From Flavobacteria bacterium RIFCSPLOWO2_12_FULL_35_11 (lineage in GTDB: Bacteria; Bacteroidota; Bacteroidia; Flavobacteriales; Flavobacteriaceae): DNA of 64,000 nt. The stretch lies in assembly GCA_001800975.1 (NCBI GenBank), contig MGWK01000053.1:1-64000 (forward strand), in the 5' to 3' direction. The position numbers were made by a program, and so were the translations under genes. The notes beneath the pieces were generated by a model. It did no database searches, was not told the origin of the DNA, and was given only the letters and a program-made list of their open reading frames with translations. Below, one piece after another: positions 8,868 through 17,300 of this stretch. Numbering within the stretch: the first letter of the stretch is position 1; each line of letters starts with the position of its first letter.

Positions 8868-9287
8868 TTAAAAATTCCTTATATTTAAGGTTGATCCATT
8901 TATAACATTTACGCGGTATTCTCTTGCAAAATGAATATTTCCCGGTGTTTGCGGCGAGCCGTCTATAATACTGTATTCACTGTTATCACAAGAACATTTC
9001 AATTTTAAACTTCCGTCAAAAGTCATTGGAGCTGCGCAATCATTATTGGGGCAAGCCCTGTCAAATGCTTTATAAGGCGGATTTCCAATGCCTGTATTTT
9101 GCAGGATAATGCCTTTTACGCCACCATTTGTATAGGCCCAGCCGCTCGGTGTTTGAAGGTCGATATACTGAGGTAAATTTAAATTGATGGTTTCATCAAC
9201 AAAAACATCCGGTAAAATATCGTTGGTGTCATTCTTTTCACAGGAAAAAAATACGGCAAGGACTAACAATAAAAATAACTTTCGCAT
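8868..9287 (-). CDS. Rieske-like lipoprotein lacking histidine ligands
   Basis: Translation from the ATG at 9287 gives 139 residues beginning MRKLFLLLVLAVFFSC, a clear lipoprotein signal; an in-frame upstream start would bury it. The body has the Rieske order of motifs (FDRACPNNDC, later KCSCDNSEYSIIDGSPQTPG, then YRVNVINGSTLNI) and ends like the small Rieske domains of Bacteroidota. The CxH and CxxH histidines that bind one iron are replaced by asparagine, aspartate or serine, so a standard 2Fe-2S centre is unlikely. It is therefore a Rieske fold by sequence but probably not a classical electron carrier. It is divergent from greA. Confidence 0.75.
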   Translation of the reverse strand: MRKLFLLLVLAVFFSCEKNDTNDILPDVFVDETINLNLPQYIDLQTPSGWAYTNGGVKGIILQNTGIGNPPYKAFDRACPNNDCAAPMTFDGSLKLKCSCDNSEYSIIDGSPQTPGNIHFAREYRVNVINGSTLNIRNF

Positions 9288-9317
9288 AGTTGTAATATCA
9301 AGTTTGTTCGTAAACGA

Positions 9318-9346
9318 TTGCAATTTACAAATATTTTGTACATTTG
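9318..9346 (+). promoter_or_regulatory. Predicted greA promoter
   Basis: TTG at 9318-9320, an 18-base spacer and TACATTTG at 9339-9346 fit the Bacteroidota -33/-7 consensus (TTTG and TAnnTTTG). It would give a leader of roughly 50 bases before the greA ATG at 9407. Confidence 0.6.
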
Positions 9347-9406
9347 TTTTAAATCTCATGCTGGGTTTCCAGTTTTGAGATTTTTGTATTTATTAAAAAG
9401 TAAGTT

Positions 9407-9883
9407 ATGAGTAATATTTCGTATTATACCGAAGAAGGGTTAAAAAAATTAAAGGACGAGTTGGAGTTTTTGGAACGTGTTGAGCGTGCAAGAATAAGTA
9501 ATGATATTGCTGAAGCAAGAGATAAAGGCGACTTAAGTGAGAATGCCGAATATCACGCCGCTAAAGAGGAACAGTCCATGTTGGAATTGAAAATCGCCAA
9601 ATTAAAAGAAGTAGTTTCTAATGCAAGAATAGTTGATGAATCTTTATTGGATACTTCAAAAGTATTGATTCACTCAACAGTAAAATTAAAAAATACGGCC
9701 ACCAAAGCAGAATTTAAATATATTTTGGTTGCTGATTCTGAAACGAATCTTAAAGAAGGAAAACTGTCGGTAAATTCGCCGATAGGCAAAGGATTGTTGG
9801 GCAAAAAAGTTGGGGATGTTACTGAAATTCAGGTACCTAACGGAGTGATGGAATTTGAGATTTTGGAAATTACCAGAGGATAA
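9407..9883 (+). CDS. greA: Transcription elongation factor GreA
   Basis: The 158-residue protein has the usual two-part layout: an N-terminal coiled coil (YYTEEGLKKLKDELEFL, then the acidic tip ARDKGDLSENAEYHAAKEEQ) and a C-terminal FKBP-like domain ending GVMEFEILEITRG. It rescues backtracked RNA polymerase by stimulating transcript cleavage. A good promoter precedes it, and a hairpin at 9906-9939 lies between it and the HIT gene. Confidence 0.97.
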   Translation: MSNISYYTEEGLKKLKDELEFLERVERARISNDIAEARDKGDLSENAEYHAAKEEQSMLELKIAKLKEVVSNARIVDESLLDTSKVLIHSTVKLKNTATKAEFKYILVADSETNLKEGKLSVNSPIGKGLLGKKVGDVTEIQVPNGVMEFEILEITRG

Positions 9884-9905
9884 TTTTTTCTTTAAATAAT
9901 CGTAT

Positions 9906-9939
9906 AAATCCTTTTCAATTTTTTATTTGAAAAGGGTTT
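9906..9939 (+). terminator. Possible greA terminator
   Basis: Arms 9906-9918 and 9927-9939 (AAATCCTTTTCAA with TTGAAAAGGGTTT) pair over 13 bases with one G-U. The following ATTAATTTT is only a weak U-run, so termination may be partial and the HIT gene may receive read-through. Confidence 0.5.
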
Positions 9940-9964
9940 ATTAATTTTGGGTAAAAATAAAACC

Positions 9965-10354
9965 ATGAGCACAATATTCTCAAAAATAATTAAGGGTGAA
10001 ATCCCATCTTATAAAGTTGCCGAAAACGACGATTTTTATGCTTTTTTGGATGTAAATCCGAATGCGAAAGGCCATACGTTGGTGGTTCCAAAAAAGGAAG
10101 CCAACAAACTTTTTGAATTGGATGAAAAAACCTACAACGGCTTAATGAGTTTTTCCAGAAAAATTGCCATTGCGTTGGAAAAAACAATTCAGTGCAAACG
10201 CATTGGTATGGCCGTTATCGGACTTGAAGTGCCTCATGTTCATGTGCATTTAATTCCTTTAGAAGCGATGCAGGATATTCAGTTTATGCATAAAGTTACA
10301 TTGTCGCCTGCAGAATTTGAAGCGATTGCCAAAGCGATTTCAGGCAATTTATAA
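9965..10354 (+). CDS. HIT family protein (histidine triad hydrolase)
   Basis: From the ATG at 9965 the 129-residue protein starts MSTIFSKIIKGEIPSYKV, as HIT/HINT proteins do. The histidine triad HVHVHLIP is at residues 91-98. An in-frame TTG 18 bases upstream is less likely. Members hydrolyse nucleoside phosphoramidates or dinucleotides; the substrate here is unknown. It lies 80 bases after greA and ends 2 bases before the convergent histidine kinase gene. Confidence 0.94.
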   Translation: MSTIFSKIIKGEIPSYKVAENDDFYAFLDVNPNAKGHTLVVPKKEANKLFELDEKTYNGLMSFSRKIAIALEKTIQCKRIGMAVIGLEVPHVHVHLIPLEAMQDIQFMHKVTLSPAEFEAIAKAISGNL

Positions 10355-10356
10355 AA

Positions 10357-11505
10357 TTATTTTTTTAGGGTAATCGCAAAAGTGGTTCCTTTACCTATTT
10401 CTGATTTTAAAACGGCAATTTTACCATTGTGGTAATCTTCAATAATTCGTTTTGCGAGTGACAATCCCAATCCCCAGCCACGTTTTTTAGTGGTAAATCC
10501 AGGAGTGAAAATATTGTGCTGCAAATGTTTTGGGATTCCTTTTCCGGTGTCTGTAATAGTTATGGCTACATTTTTTTCATTTTCAGTAATTGCCAGTGCT
10601 ATTTTTCCTTTACCTTCCATGGCATCAATGGCGTTTTTTACCAAATTTTCAATAACCCAACTAAACAGCTGAAGATTTATTTTTGCATAAATTTCATTTT
10701 TTGAGGATTCAAATTTAAAAATAACCTGTTTAGAACTTCTTAGTTTTAGATAGTCAAACGAAGCGCTTGTCGCTTCCACCACATCTTGTTCTTTTAATTC
10801 AGGAATAGAACCAATTTTTGAAAATCGCTCGGCAATGGTATTTAACCTATGCACATCATTTTCAATTTCTTTTATGGTGTTTGCATTGGTGTTTTCCAGT
10901 CGTAAAATTTCAATCCAACCCAACAGCGATGATAAAGGCGTGCCAATTTGATGAGCGGTTTCTTTGGCCATTCCGGTCCAAAGTTTGTTTTGCTCCGCTA
11001 CTTTATTCGATTTGAAAAACAGATAAATGACGCTGGCAAATAAAAATAAAATAAGAATTAAAGCTATGGGATAATATTTTAGCTTGGTCAACAAATCCGA
11101 ATCACGGTAATAAATAAATTGCTTTAGGCTTTCTCCTTTATAACTAACGTTTATGGGTTTGTTTTGGCTTTTCATCATAAAAAGCTGTTTTTCCAAATAG
11201 TTTTTCTTTTTTACTTTAACAGAATCTAAATTTGCCCATTCGGTGATGCTGTCTTTTTCATTGGTAATAATCATTGGAATATTGTGGTTGTTGCCAATAA
11301 TTTTATCTTCTAGCGAAATATCTGTATTTAAACTGGCGCTGCTGAAGCGTTCATAAGCCTTCGCCAAAATTTCCATTTTGGCGCGTTCTTCATGTTTAAA
11401 TTTTTGAAAAAAATCATAAGTGTTCCAAAGAATGAGGGCAACAATGATAAATGAAGACAAAATAACTGTCCAACGGATTATCTGAGTATTCTTTTGTGAA
11501 GCCAT
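10357..11505 (-). CDS. Orphan membrane sensor histidine kinase
   Basis: The ATG at 11505 gives 382 residues. A membrane segment near residues 10-28 and another near 145-165 bracket a roughly 115-residue periplasmic sensor part. The phospho-acceptor box reads ETAHQIGTPLSSLLG, with Q in place of the usual E after the histidine. The ATPase domain has N (LVKNAIDAM), G1 (DTGKGIP) and G2 (RGWGLGLSLAKRI) boxes. No HAMP domain is obvious and no response regulator gene is adjacent. The signal it senses is unknown. It converges on the HIT gene. Confidence 0.9.
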   Translation of the reverse strand: MASQKNTQIIRWTVILSSFIIVALILWNTYDFFQKFKHEERAKMEILAKAYERFSSASLNTDISLEDKIIGNNHNIPMIITNEKDSITEWANLDSVKVKKKNYLEKQLFMMKSQNKPINVSYKGESLKQFIYYRDSDLLTKLKYYPIALILILFLFASVIYLFFKSNKVAEQNKLWTGMAKETAHQIGTPLSSLLGWIEILRLENTNANTIKEIENDVHRLNTIAERFSKIGSIPELKEQDVVEATSASFDYLKLRSSKQVIFKFESSKNEIYAKINLQLFSWVIENLVKNAIDAMEGKGKIALAITENEKNVAITITDTGKGIPKHLQHNIFTPGFTTKKRGWGLGLSLAKRIIEDYHNGKIAVLKSEIGKGTTFAITLKK

Positions 11506-11596
11506 AATCAAATATAAAGTATAAGTTACTATAACTTAAAAATAAAATCTATATTATTTAGCCTTGAAATATTTATATTTGTTAAAAATGAAATAA

Positions 11597-12463
11597 ATGC
11601 TAAGTATTGACCCGAATGACATTTCAACAGTTAAGTTGCAGGAATATCTGCAAAGTGCCATTGCGCCGCGTCCTATTGCTTTTGCAAGCACGCTTGATGC
11701 ACTTGGAAACCCAAATTTATCGCCATTTAGTTTTTTTAACGTTTTTAGTGCAAATCCGCCCATTTTAATTTTTTCACCTGCGCGCCGTGTGCGGGGAAAC
11801 ACCACAAAACATACTTTGGAAAATGCCAAAGCGACAAAAGAAGTGGTGATTAATGTGGTAAATTATGATATTGTACATCAAATGTCGTTGGCGAGCAGCG
11901 AATATCCAGAAGGTGTGAATGAGTTTTTAAAAGCAGGTTTTACGATGTTACCTTCTGAAAAAATAAAACCGTTCAGGGTTGGTGAATCGCCCATACAATT
12001 TGAGTGCAAGGTTAAAGAAATAGTGGAACTTGGCACAGAAGGCGGCGCCGGAAATTTAATTATTTGTGAAGTGGTGAAATTGCACATTAAAAAAGAATAT
12101 TTGGATGAAGACGGCACTATCAATCAATACAAATTAGATTTGGTGGCAAGAGCTGGAGGTAGCTTATATTCTCGTGCCCGGGAAGGTTTTTTTGAAATAC
12201 CAAAACCATTGTCAACCCTTGGGATTGGCGTTGATGCCATTCCTTCTGAAATAAGAAACAGCAGCATATTAACAGGAAATGATTTGGGAATGTTGGCCAA
12301 TTTAGAAGCGATTCCTTCTGAAGCCGATGTTGATAAGTTTGCGAAAGAACATATAGAATATGTTGGAATTAATACGGTGAAAAAACATACATTTGCGAAA
12401 GCACTTTTAGAAAAGAACGAAGTGTTGAGTGCTTGGAAAGTACTTTTAATGAAACGAGCATAA
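11597..12463 (+). CDS. Flavin reductase family protein (FMN-binding split barrel)
   Basis: The 288-residue protein has the split-barrel opening QSAIAPRPIAFASTLDALGN, then LSPFSFFNVFSANPPILIFSP, typical of FMN-binding flavin reductase-like proteins. These bind FMN and may reduce flavin or act as oxidoreductases; the substrate is not known. A TATATTTG box lies at 11574-11581. The last codons (ATG AAA CGA GCA TAA) form the start of an 88-bp tandem duplication, so the native C terminus may have been altered by that event. Confidence 0.88.
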   Translation: MLSIDPNDISTVKLQEYLQSAIAPRPIAFASTLDALGNPNLSPFSFFNVFSANPPILIFSPARRVRGNTTKHTLENAKATKEVVINVVNYDIVHQMSLASSEYPEGVNEFLKAGFTMLPSEKIKPFRVGESPIQFECKVKEIVELGTEGGAGNLIICEVVKLHIKKEYLDEDGTINQYKLDLVARAGGSLYSRAREGFFEIPKPLSTLGIGVDAIPSEIRNSSILTGNDLGMLANLEAIPSEADVDKFAKEHIEYVGINTVKKHTFAKALLEKNEVLSAWKVLLMKRA

Positions 12464-12624
12464 CAAATTTTGACACACAAAGGAATGATTAATGGCGAAC
12501 AGCATCTGTTACCGCTAAAAAATAAAATTTAAACAGATGAAACGAGCATTACAAATTTTGACACACAAAGTAATGATCAATGGCGAACAGCATCTGTTAC
12601 CGCTAAAAAATAAAATGTAAACAG
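12449..12624 (+). repeat. 88-bp tandem duplication at the 3' end of a gene
   Basis: Copy 1 (12449-12536) and copy 2 (12537-12624) both begin ATGAAACGAGCAT and differ at four positions by eye. The first difference turns the TAA stop in copy 1 into TTA in copy 2. Copy 2 thus holds a 27-codon frame (12537-12620) beginning MKRALQILTHK and ending in TAA. A third start (ATGAAA) follows at 12625. Confidence 0.95.
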
Positions 12625-12641
12625 ATGAAATAATTAGAAAT

Positions 12642-13016
12642 ATGGAAATTACAGGAAAAATTAAAAAAATTGATGAACCTAAAACCTTTGGGGCAAGCGG
12701 TTTTAGAAAAAGAGAATTGGTAATAACAACAAATGAACAATATCCACAACCGTTGATGGTTGAATTTGTGCAAGATAAATGTGATTTATTAAATAGTTAC
12801 CAAGTTGGACAGGATGTTAAAGTATCCATCAATTTAAGAGGAAGAGAATGGATTAATCCTCAGGGTGAAGCCGTTTATTTTAACTCAATTCAAGGATGGA
12901 GAATTGAAGCGGCACAATTGGAAAGCCCTTCAGCGGCAAAACCAACAGCGTCACCAGCTAAGTTTGAAACCACAACAGACATAGATGACAGCGAACCGGA
13001 TGATTTACCGTTTTAA
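12642..13016 (+). CDS. DUF3127 OB-fold protein with SSB-like acidic tip
   Basis: The 124-residue protein opens MEITGKIKKIDEPKTFG, as DUF3127 proteins do, with an OB-like set of strands over residues 1-95 (NEQYPQPLMVEFVQDKC, then VGQDVKVSINLRGREW). A low-complexity linker leads to the C terminus DIDDSEPDDLPF, which closely resembles the acidic tip by which bacterial SSB recruits partner proteins. DUF3127 has no established function that I know; a single-strand nucleic acid role is inferred from fold and tail. A strong terminator follows it. Confidence 0.88.
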   Translation: MEITGKIKKIDEPKTFGASGFRKRELVITTNEQYPQPLMVEFVQDKCDLLNSYQVGQDVKVSINLRGREWINPQGEAVYFNSIQGWRIEAAQLESPSAAKPTASPAKFETTTDIDDSEPDDLPF

Positions 13017-13031
13017 GTCAATTTGAACAGT

Positions 13032-13067
13032 AAAAAAAGAGAAAAACTGATGTTTTTCTCTTTTTTT
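13032..13067 (+). terminator. Intrinsic terminator after the DUF3127 gene
   Basis: A perfect 16-bp stem (13032-13047 with 13052-13067) around loop TGAT ends in seven T. It separates the DUF3127 gene from aat. Confidence 0.85.
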
Positions 13068-13099
13068 GTTTGGCTATATTTGTAAAAAGATAATTAGGA

Positions 13100-13735
13100 A
13101 TGTATTTGCTTTCAAAAGAATTGTTGTTTCCTCCGGTATATTTGGCGAATAAAGACGGTTTATTGGCCCTCGGTGGAGATTTGTCGGCTGAACGATTGCT
13201 GCTTGCCTATAAAAGCGGAATTTTTCCTTGGTACAGTGAGGGAGAACCCATTATTTGGTACAGCCCAGATCCAAGAATGGTTTTGTTTCCAAAAAACCTG
13301 AATATTTCAAAAAGCATGATGCAAATCATTCGAAAAAATCAGTTTAGGGCAACATTCAACCAAAATTTTTCGGAAGTAATTTCTAACTGTAAAAACAGTT
13401 ATAGAGAAGGTCAGGGCGGAACTTGGATCACCGATGTAATGGAACAGGCTTATAATAATTTGCATAAATTAGGTGTGGCAAAATCGGTGGAAGTTTGGGA
13501 AGGGAATGAATTGGTCGGAGGTTTGTACGGCATTGATTTGAGACACGCTTTTTGCGGGGAAAGCATGTTCAGCAAAGTGAGCAATGCTTCAAAATTCGCC
13601 TTTATTTATTTGGTTCAAAAATTAGAAAAAGAACATTATAAATTAATAGATTGCCAGGTTTATAATGCGCATTTGGCAAGTTTAGGGGCCAATGAAATTT
13701 CACGATCTGCATTCTTAACCTATCTAAAAAAGTAA
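13100..13735 (+). CDS. aat: Leucyl/phenylalanyl-tRNA--protein transferase
   Basis: The 211-residue protein has the family marks FPPVYLANKDGLLALGGDLS, SGIFPWYSEGEPIIWYSPDPR, GTWIT, and GGLYGIDLRHAFCGESMFS. It adds Leu or Phe to proteins with N-terminal Lys or Arg and so feeds the N-end rule pathway. A TATATTTG box at 13075-13082 may be its promoter -7 element, though no matching -33 box is seen. Confidence 0.97.
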   Translation: MYLLSKELLFPPVYLANKDGLLALGGDLSAERLLLAYKSGIFPWYSEGEPIIWYSPDPRMVLFPKNLNISKSMMQIIRKNQFRATFNQNFSEVISNCKNSYREGQGGTWITDVMEQAYNNLHKLGVAKSVEVWEGNELVGGLYGIDLRHAFCGESMFSKVSNASKFAFIYLVQKLEKEHYKLIDCQVYNAHLASLGANEISRSAFLTYLKK

Positions 13736-13786
13736 AAAGGATATAATCATAAGTTCACTATCTTTGAACATCAATAAAAACAACAC

Positions 13787-14113
13787 ATGGAGATAAAAAA
13801 CGCACAACTTGTCGTTGACAATTGGATAAAGGAACACGGTGTCCGTTATTTTAATGAATTGACCAATATGGCGCAATTGACTGAAGAAGTTGGTGAAGTG
13901 GCGAGAATTATTGCGAGACGTTATGGGGAACAAAGTGAAAAGGAAAGCGATAAAGAAAAAGATTTAGGGGAAGAATTGGCCGATGTGGTTTTTGTGGTTT
14001 TGTGTTTGGCAAATCAGACAGGAATAGATTTACAGGCGGCTTTCGACAAAAAAATGGAAGTAAAAACAAAACGGGATCACGACCGTCATCAAAATAATAA
14101 AAAATTAAAATAA
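13787..14113 (+). CDS. MazG-like nucleotide pyrophosphohydrolase
   Basis: The 108-residue protein is a single all-alpha NTP-PPase (MazG) domain. The metal-binding acids are in LTEEVGEVARII and DLGEELADVVFVV. Members hydrolyse NTPs or dNTPs to NMPs and pyrophosphate, often as house-cleaning enzymes. A TATCTTTG box lies at 13759-13766. Its stop codon abuts the ATG of a small membrane protein gene, so the two are probably translated together. Confidence 0.9.
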   Translation: MEIKNAQLVVDNWIKEHGVRYFNELTNMAQLTEEVGEVARIIARRYGEQSEKESDKEKDLGEELADVVFVVLCLANQTGIDLQAAFDKKMEVKTKRDHDRHQNNKKLK

Positions 14114-14353
14114 ATGGATACGTATAAAAATCAATCATTTTTAAAATTAACTTTTCGATTTGCATCGGTATTTTTGGTGATTGTCACCATCCTAAAAATA
14201 ATAATTTCAATCTTTAAAAATGGCGGAATTTCAGGAATGATTGCTGAATTTTTTTCTGCTGAAACCTGGCAAATATTTGTAACAACACAATTGGTGATGT
14301 CGCTTATTTACGGACTTATTATGGCAATTTATTACAAGTTTATAAAAAAATAA
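14114..14353 (+). CDS. Small two-TM membrane protein of unknown function
   Basis: I do not recognise this 79-residue protein. It has two hydrophobic segments, about residues 13-35 (TFRFASVFLVIVTILKIIIS) and 52-75 (FVTTQLVMSLIYGLIMAIYY), and ends with a positively charged KFIKK. The start codon follows the MazG stop without a gap and the stop codon lies at the base of a terminator hairpin, so the frame is well bounded. Its place suggests a link with the MazG-like enzyme, but this is only positional. Confidence 0.75.
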   Translation: MDTYKNQSFLKLTFRFASVFLVIVTILKIIISIFKNGGISGMIAEFFSAETWQIFVTTQLVMSLIYGLIMAIYYKFIKK

Positions 14354-14377
14354 AGAGGCTGAAAGCCTCTTTATTTT
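14351..14377. terminator. Terminator between convergent genes
   Basis: A perfect 10-bp stem (TAAAGAGGCT with AGCCTCTTTA, loop GAA) is followed by TTTTTT on the plus strand. The upstream TAA stop is part of the stem. An A-rich flank allows some use on the minus strand as well. Confidence 0.8.
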
Positions 14378-17300
14378 TTAATTTAAATTAATCAATTCTA
14401 CGTCGCTTTCCTTTACTTTTTTGTTCAACTTCTTCACATCATCTTCAAAAATGGCATAAATTTTAGCCAATTCCACATCTATTAATTGCATAATTTCTTT
14501 TTTAAATTCAACAGACTGGTCGGTTGGTTTGTAATCTCCAATAGAACTCAATGAATTTAAATGCGCCAATTTATTATTTAACTTAATTGGAAAGTTAAGC
14601 GGGTCTTGGGAGCTTTTGCTTTTTGTTTGATACAATTCATTTTCAATGATTGTCATTTCTTTTACAATTTTATCCGCCAGGTCAAGAATTTCCTTATTTT
14701 TTTCCTTATCGGTAATCGATGCCTTTAACTGATTAATTTGCTCATTTATTTTAGTGATATTTTTCAAGGTTTTATGGATTTCAGATAATTTTTCCTGAAT
14801 TTCAATGATAAAATCAAATTGAGCCTGTAAATCTTCAGTAGTTGCGCTGCTTCTTGGATCTTTTAACAAGCTAAAATTTTGTTCAGAAACCGGTTTTCCG
14901 TTTTTGCTTAACTGAATTTTATAGGTTCCCGGCAACGCTTTTGGTCCCTGTAAAGATGCCCACCATAAAATCATCCCTTTTATTTTTTCTGCTTCAGGAT
15001 ATTGCATATTCCATTTAAACTGATTGGCGCCATTTTTTACTTTTAAAGATTCTTCATTTTTTTTATCGTCGGGTTTGGTTGAAAATGTTTTAATGAGTTT
15101 TCCTGAATTCTCATAAACAGATAAATTTATGGTGTCGTTTTCGGCAACATTTTTCACATAATAATTTACGAGAACGCCGCCGGGATGATTTTGTCCGGCA
15201 GTTTTGGATTTGCGGTCACTTCCGCCCATTCTGTAACTGTCCATAGGTTTGTATATGAAAAAATCTTTGGAAATAAGGTTTTCATCAATTTGATGAAAAG
15301 GCGTTAAATCGTCGATAATCCAGAAGGAACGACCTTGCGTGGCGGCAATTAAATTATTGTTTTTAATGGCCAAATCCGTAATTGGAACAATGGGTAAATT
15401 AAGTTGAAAGGAACTCCAATTATTTCCGTCATCAAAACTTAGGTACATGCCATTTTCAGTTCCTGCGTAAAGCAATCCTTTTCTTTTTGGATCTGCCCTT
15501 AAAGCTCTTGTAAAATGTTCAGAAGCGATTCCGGTTGTCAGTAATTTCCAGGTTTTTCCATAGTCTTCAGTTTTATAAATATAAGGCGTATAATCTCCTA
15601 ATTTATAACGAGTGCCAACAATATAAGCGCCGCCAGGCGTAAAAGGATCAACTTCAATACAATTGAACATCATCCATTCAGGCATTTTTTTAGGCGTTAC
15701 ATTTGCCCAATTTTTTCCTCCATCGCGGGTAATATGAACCAAACCATCATCAGAGCCTGTCCAAATCAAGTTTTTTTCAAAAGGAGATTCCACAGCGGTA
15801 AAAATAGTTCCATAGTATTCCACGCCGGTGTTATCTTTGGTAATTGGGCCGCCTGAAACCCCTAAAGTTTTTGGATCATTTCTGGTTAAATCGGGGCTAA
15901 TAACCTCCCAAGACTGTCCTTCGTTGGTTGTCGCATGCAAGTGATTTGAAGCGGCATATAACATCTTTTTGTTATTTGGCGAAAAGAAAATTGGGTAATT
16001 CCACTGAAATCGATATTTCATATCCTCGGCACCATGGCCCATAGGATCATCCGGCCAAACATTGACAACTCTGGTTTCTTCAGTTTTATGATTGACTCTT
16101 GTTAGCAATCCGCCATAACTTCCGCCATAAACGATATCGTTATTTAAAGGATCAACTGCAATATGGGCGCTTTCACTGCCTGCGGTACTTTCCCAATCAC
16201 TTTCTTCTATGGTTCCGCCATTTGTTCTATGAGAAATTCTAACGGTTGAATTGTCTTGCTGCGCGCCATAAATTCTGTATGGAAAATGGTCATCGGTTAC
16301 CACCCTGTAAAATTGTCCAGTTGGCTGATTGTGATAGGTGCTCCAATTTTCACCGGCATCAAAACTTATTTGTGCACCGCCATCATCGGCAATAATCATT
16401 CGCTGATTTTCTTCCGGAGCAATCCATAAATCATGGTGATCTCCATGCGGGGCTTCAAAAGATTTAAAAGTTTTGCCACCATCTTTCGATTGATGGTATT
16501 CTACATTTAAAACATAAACCGTGTTTTCGTCTTGCGTATCTGCATAAATACGGGTGTAGTACCAAGCGCGTTGGCGTAATTCACGGTCGCTGTTGATCAA
16601 TTTCCAAGTTTTTCCGGCATCGATGGATTTGTAAACGCCACCGTCATTATTTTCAATTAGCGCCCAAACAATATCTGAATTTACATTAGAGACCGCAATA
16701 CCGCTAATTCCCCAAATTCCTTTTGGCAAACCTTCATTTGTTGAGATATTGGTCCAAGTTTCTCCTTCATCGGTGCTTTTCCATATTGCAGAACCTTCTC
16801 CGCCGCTGGATAAACTGTATGACGTTCTTCTGACATTCCAAGTAGTGGCATATAAAATACGCGGATTGTTGGGGTCAATAATTAAATCTACCGCTCCAGC
16901 ATCCGCATTGGCAAACAATACTTTTTTCCAAGTTTTGCCGCCATCTTTAGATTTATAGACGCCTCTTTCCTCCGTAGATTTATACAAATCTCCCAAAACA
17001 GCCGCAAATACGATGTCTGGATTTTTAGGATGAATTCTTACCCGTGGAATATGGCGTGAATTTTTTAAGCCAACGTGTTCCCAATTTTTACCGGCATCAA
17101 CCGATTTCCACATTCCGTCACCCGAAGAAACATTGCCACGAACCGTTACTTCGCCATTGCCAACATAAATTACATTGTTGTCGGATTCACTTACGGCAAT
17201 AGCGCCAACAGAGCCGCCAAAAAAACCATCAGAAATTGAACTCCAAGTATTTCCGGCATCGGTGGTTTTCCAAACGCCGCCACCGGTTGCCCCAAAATAG

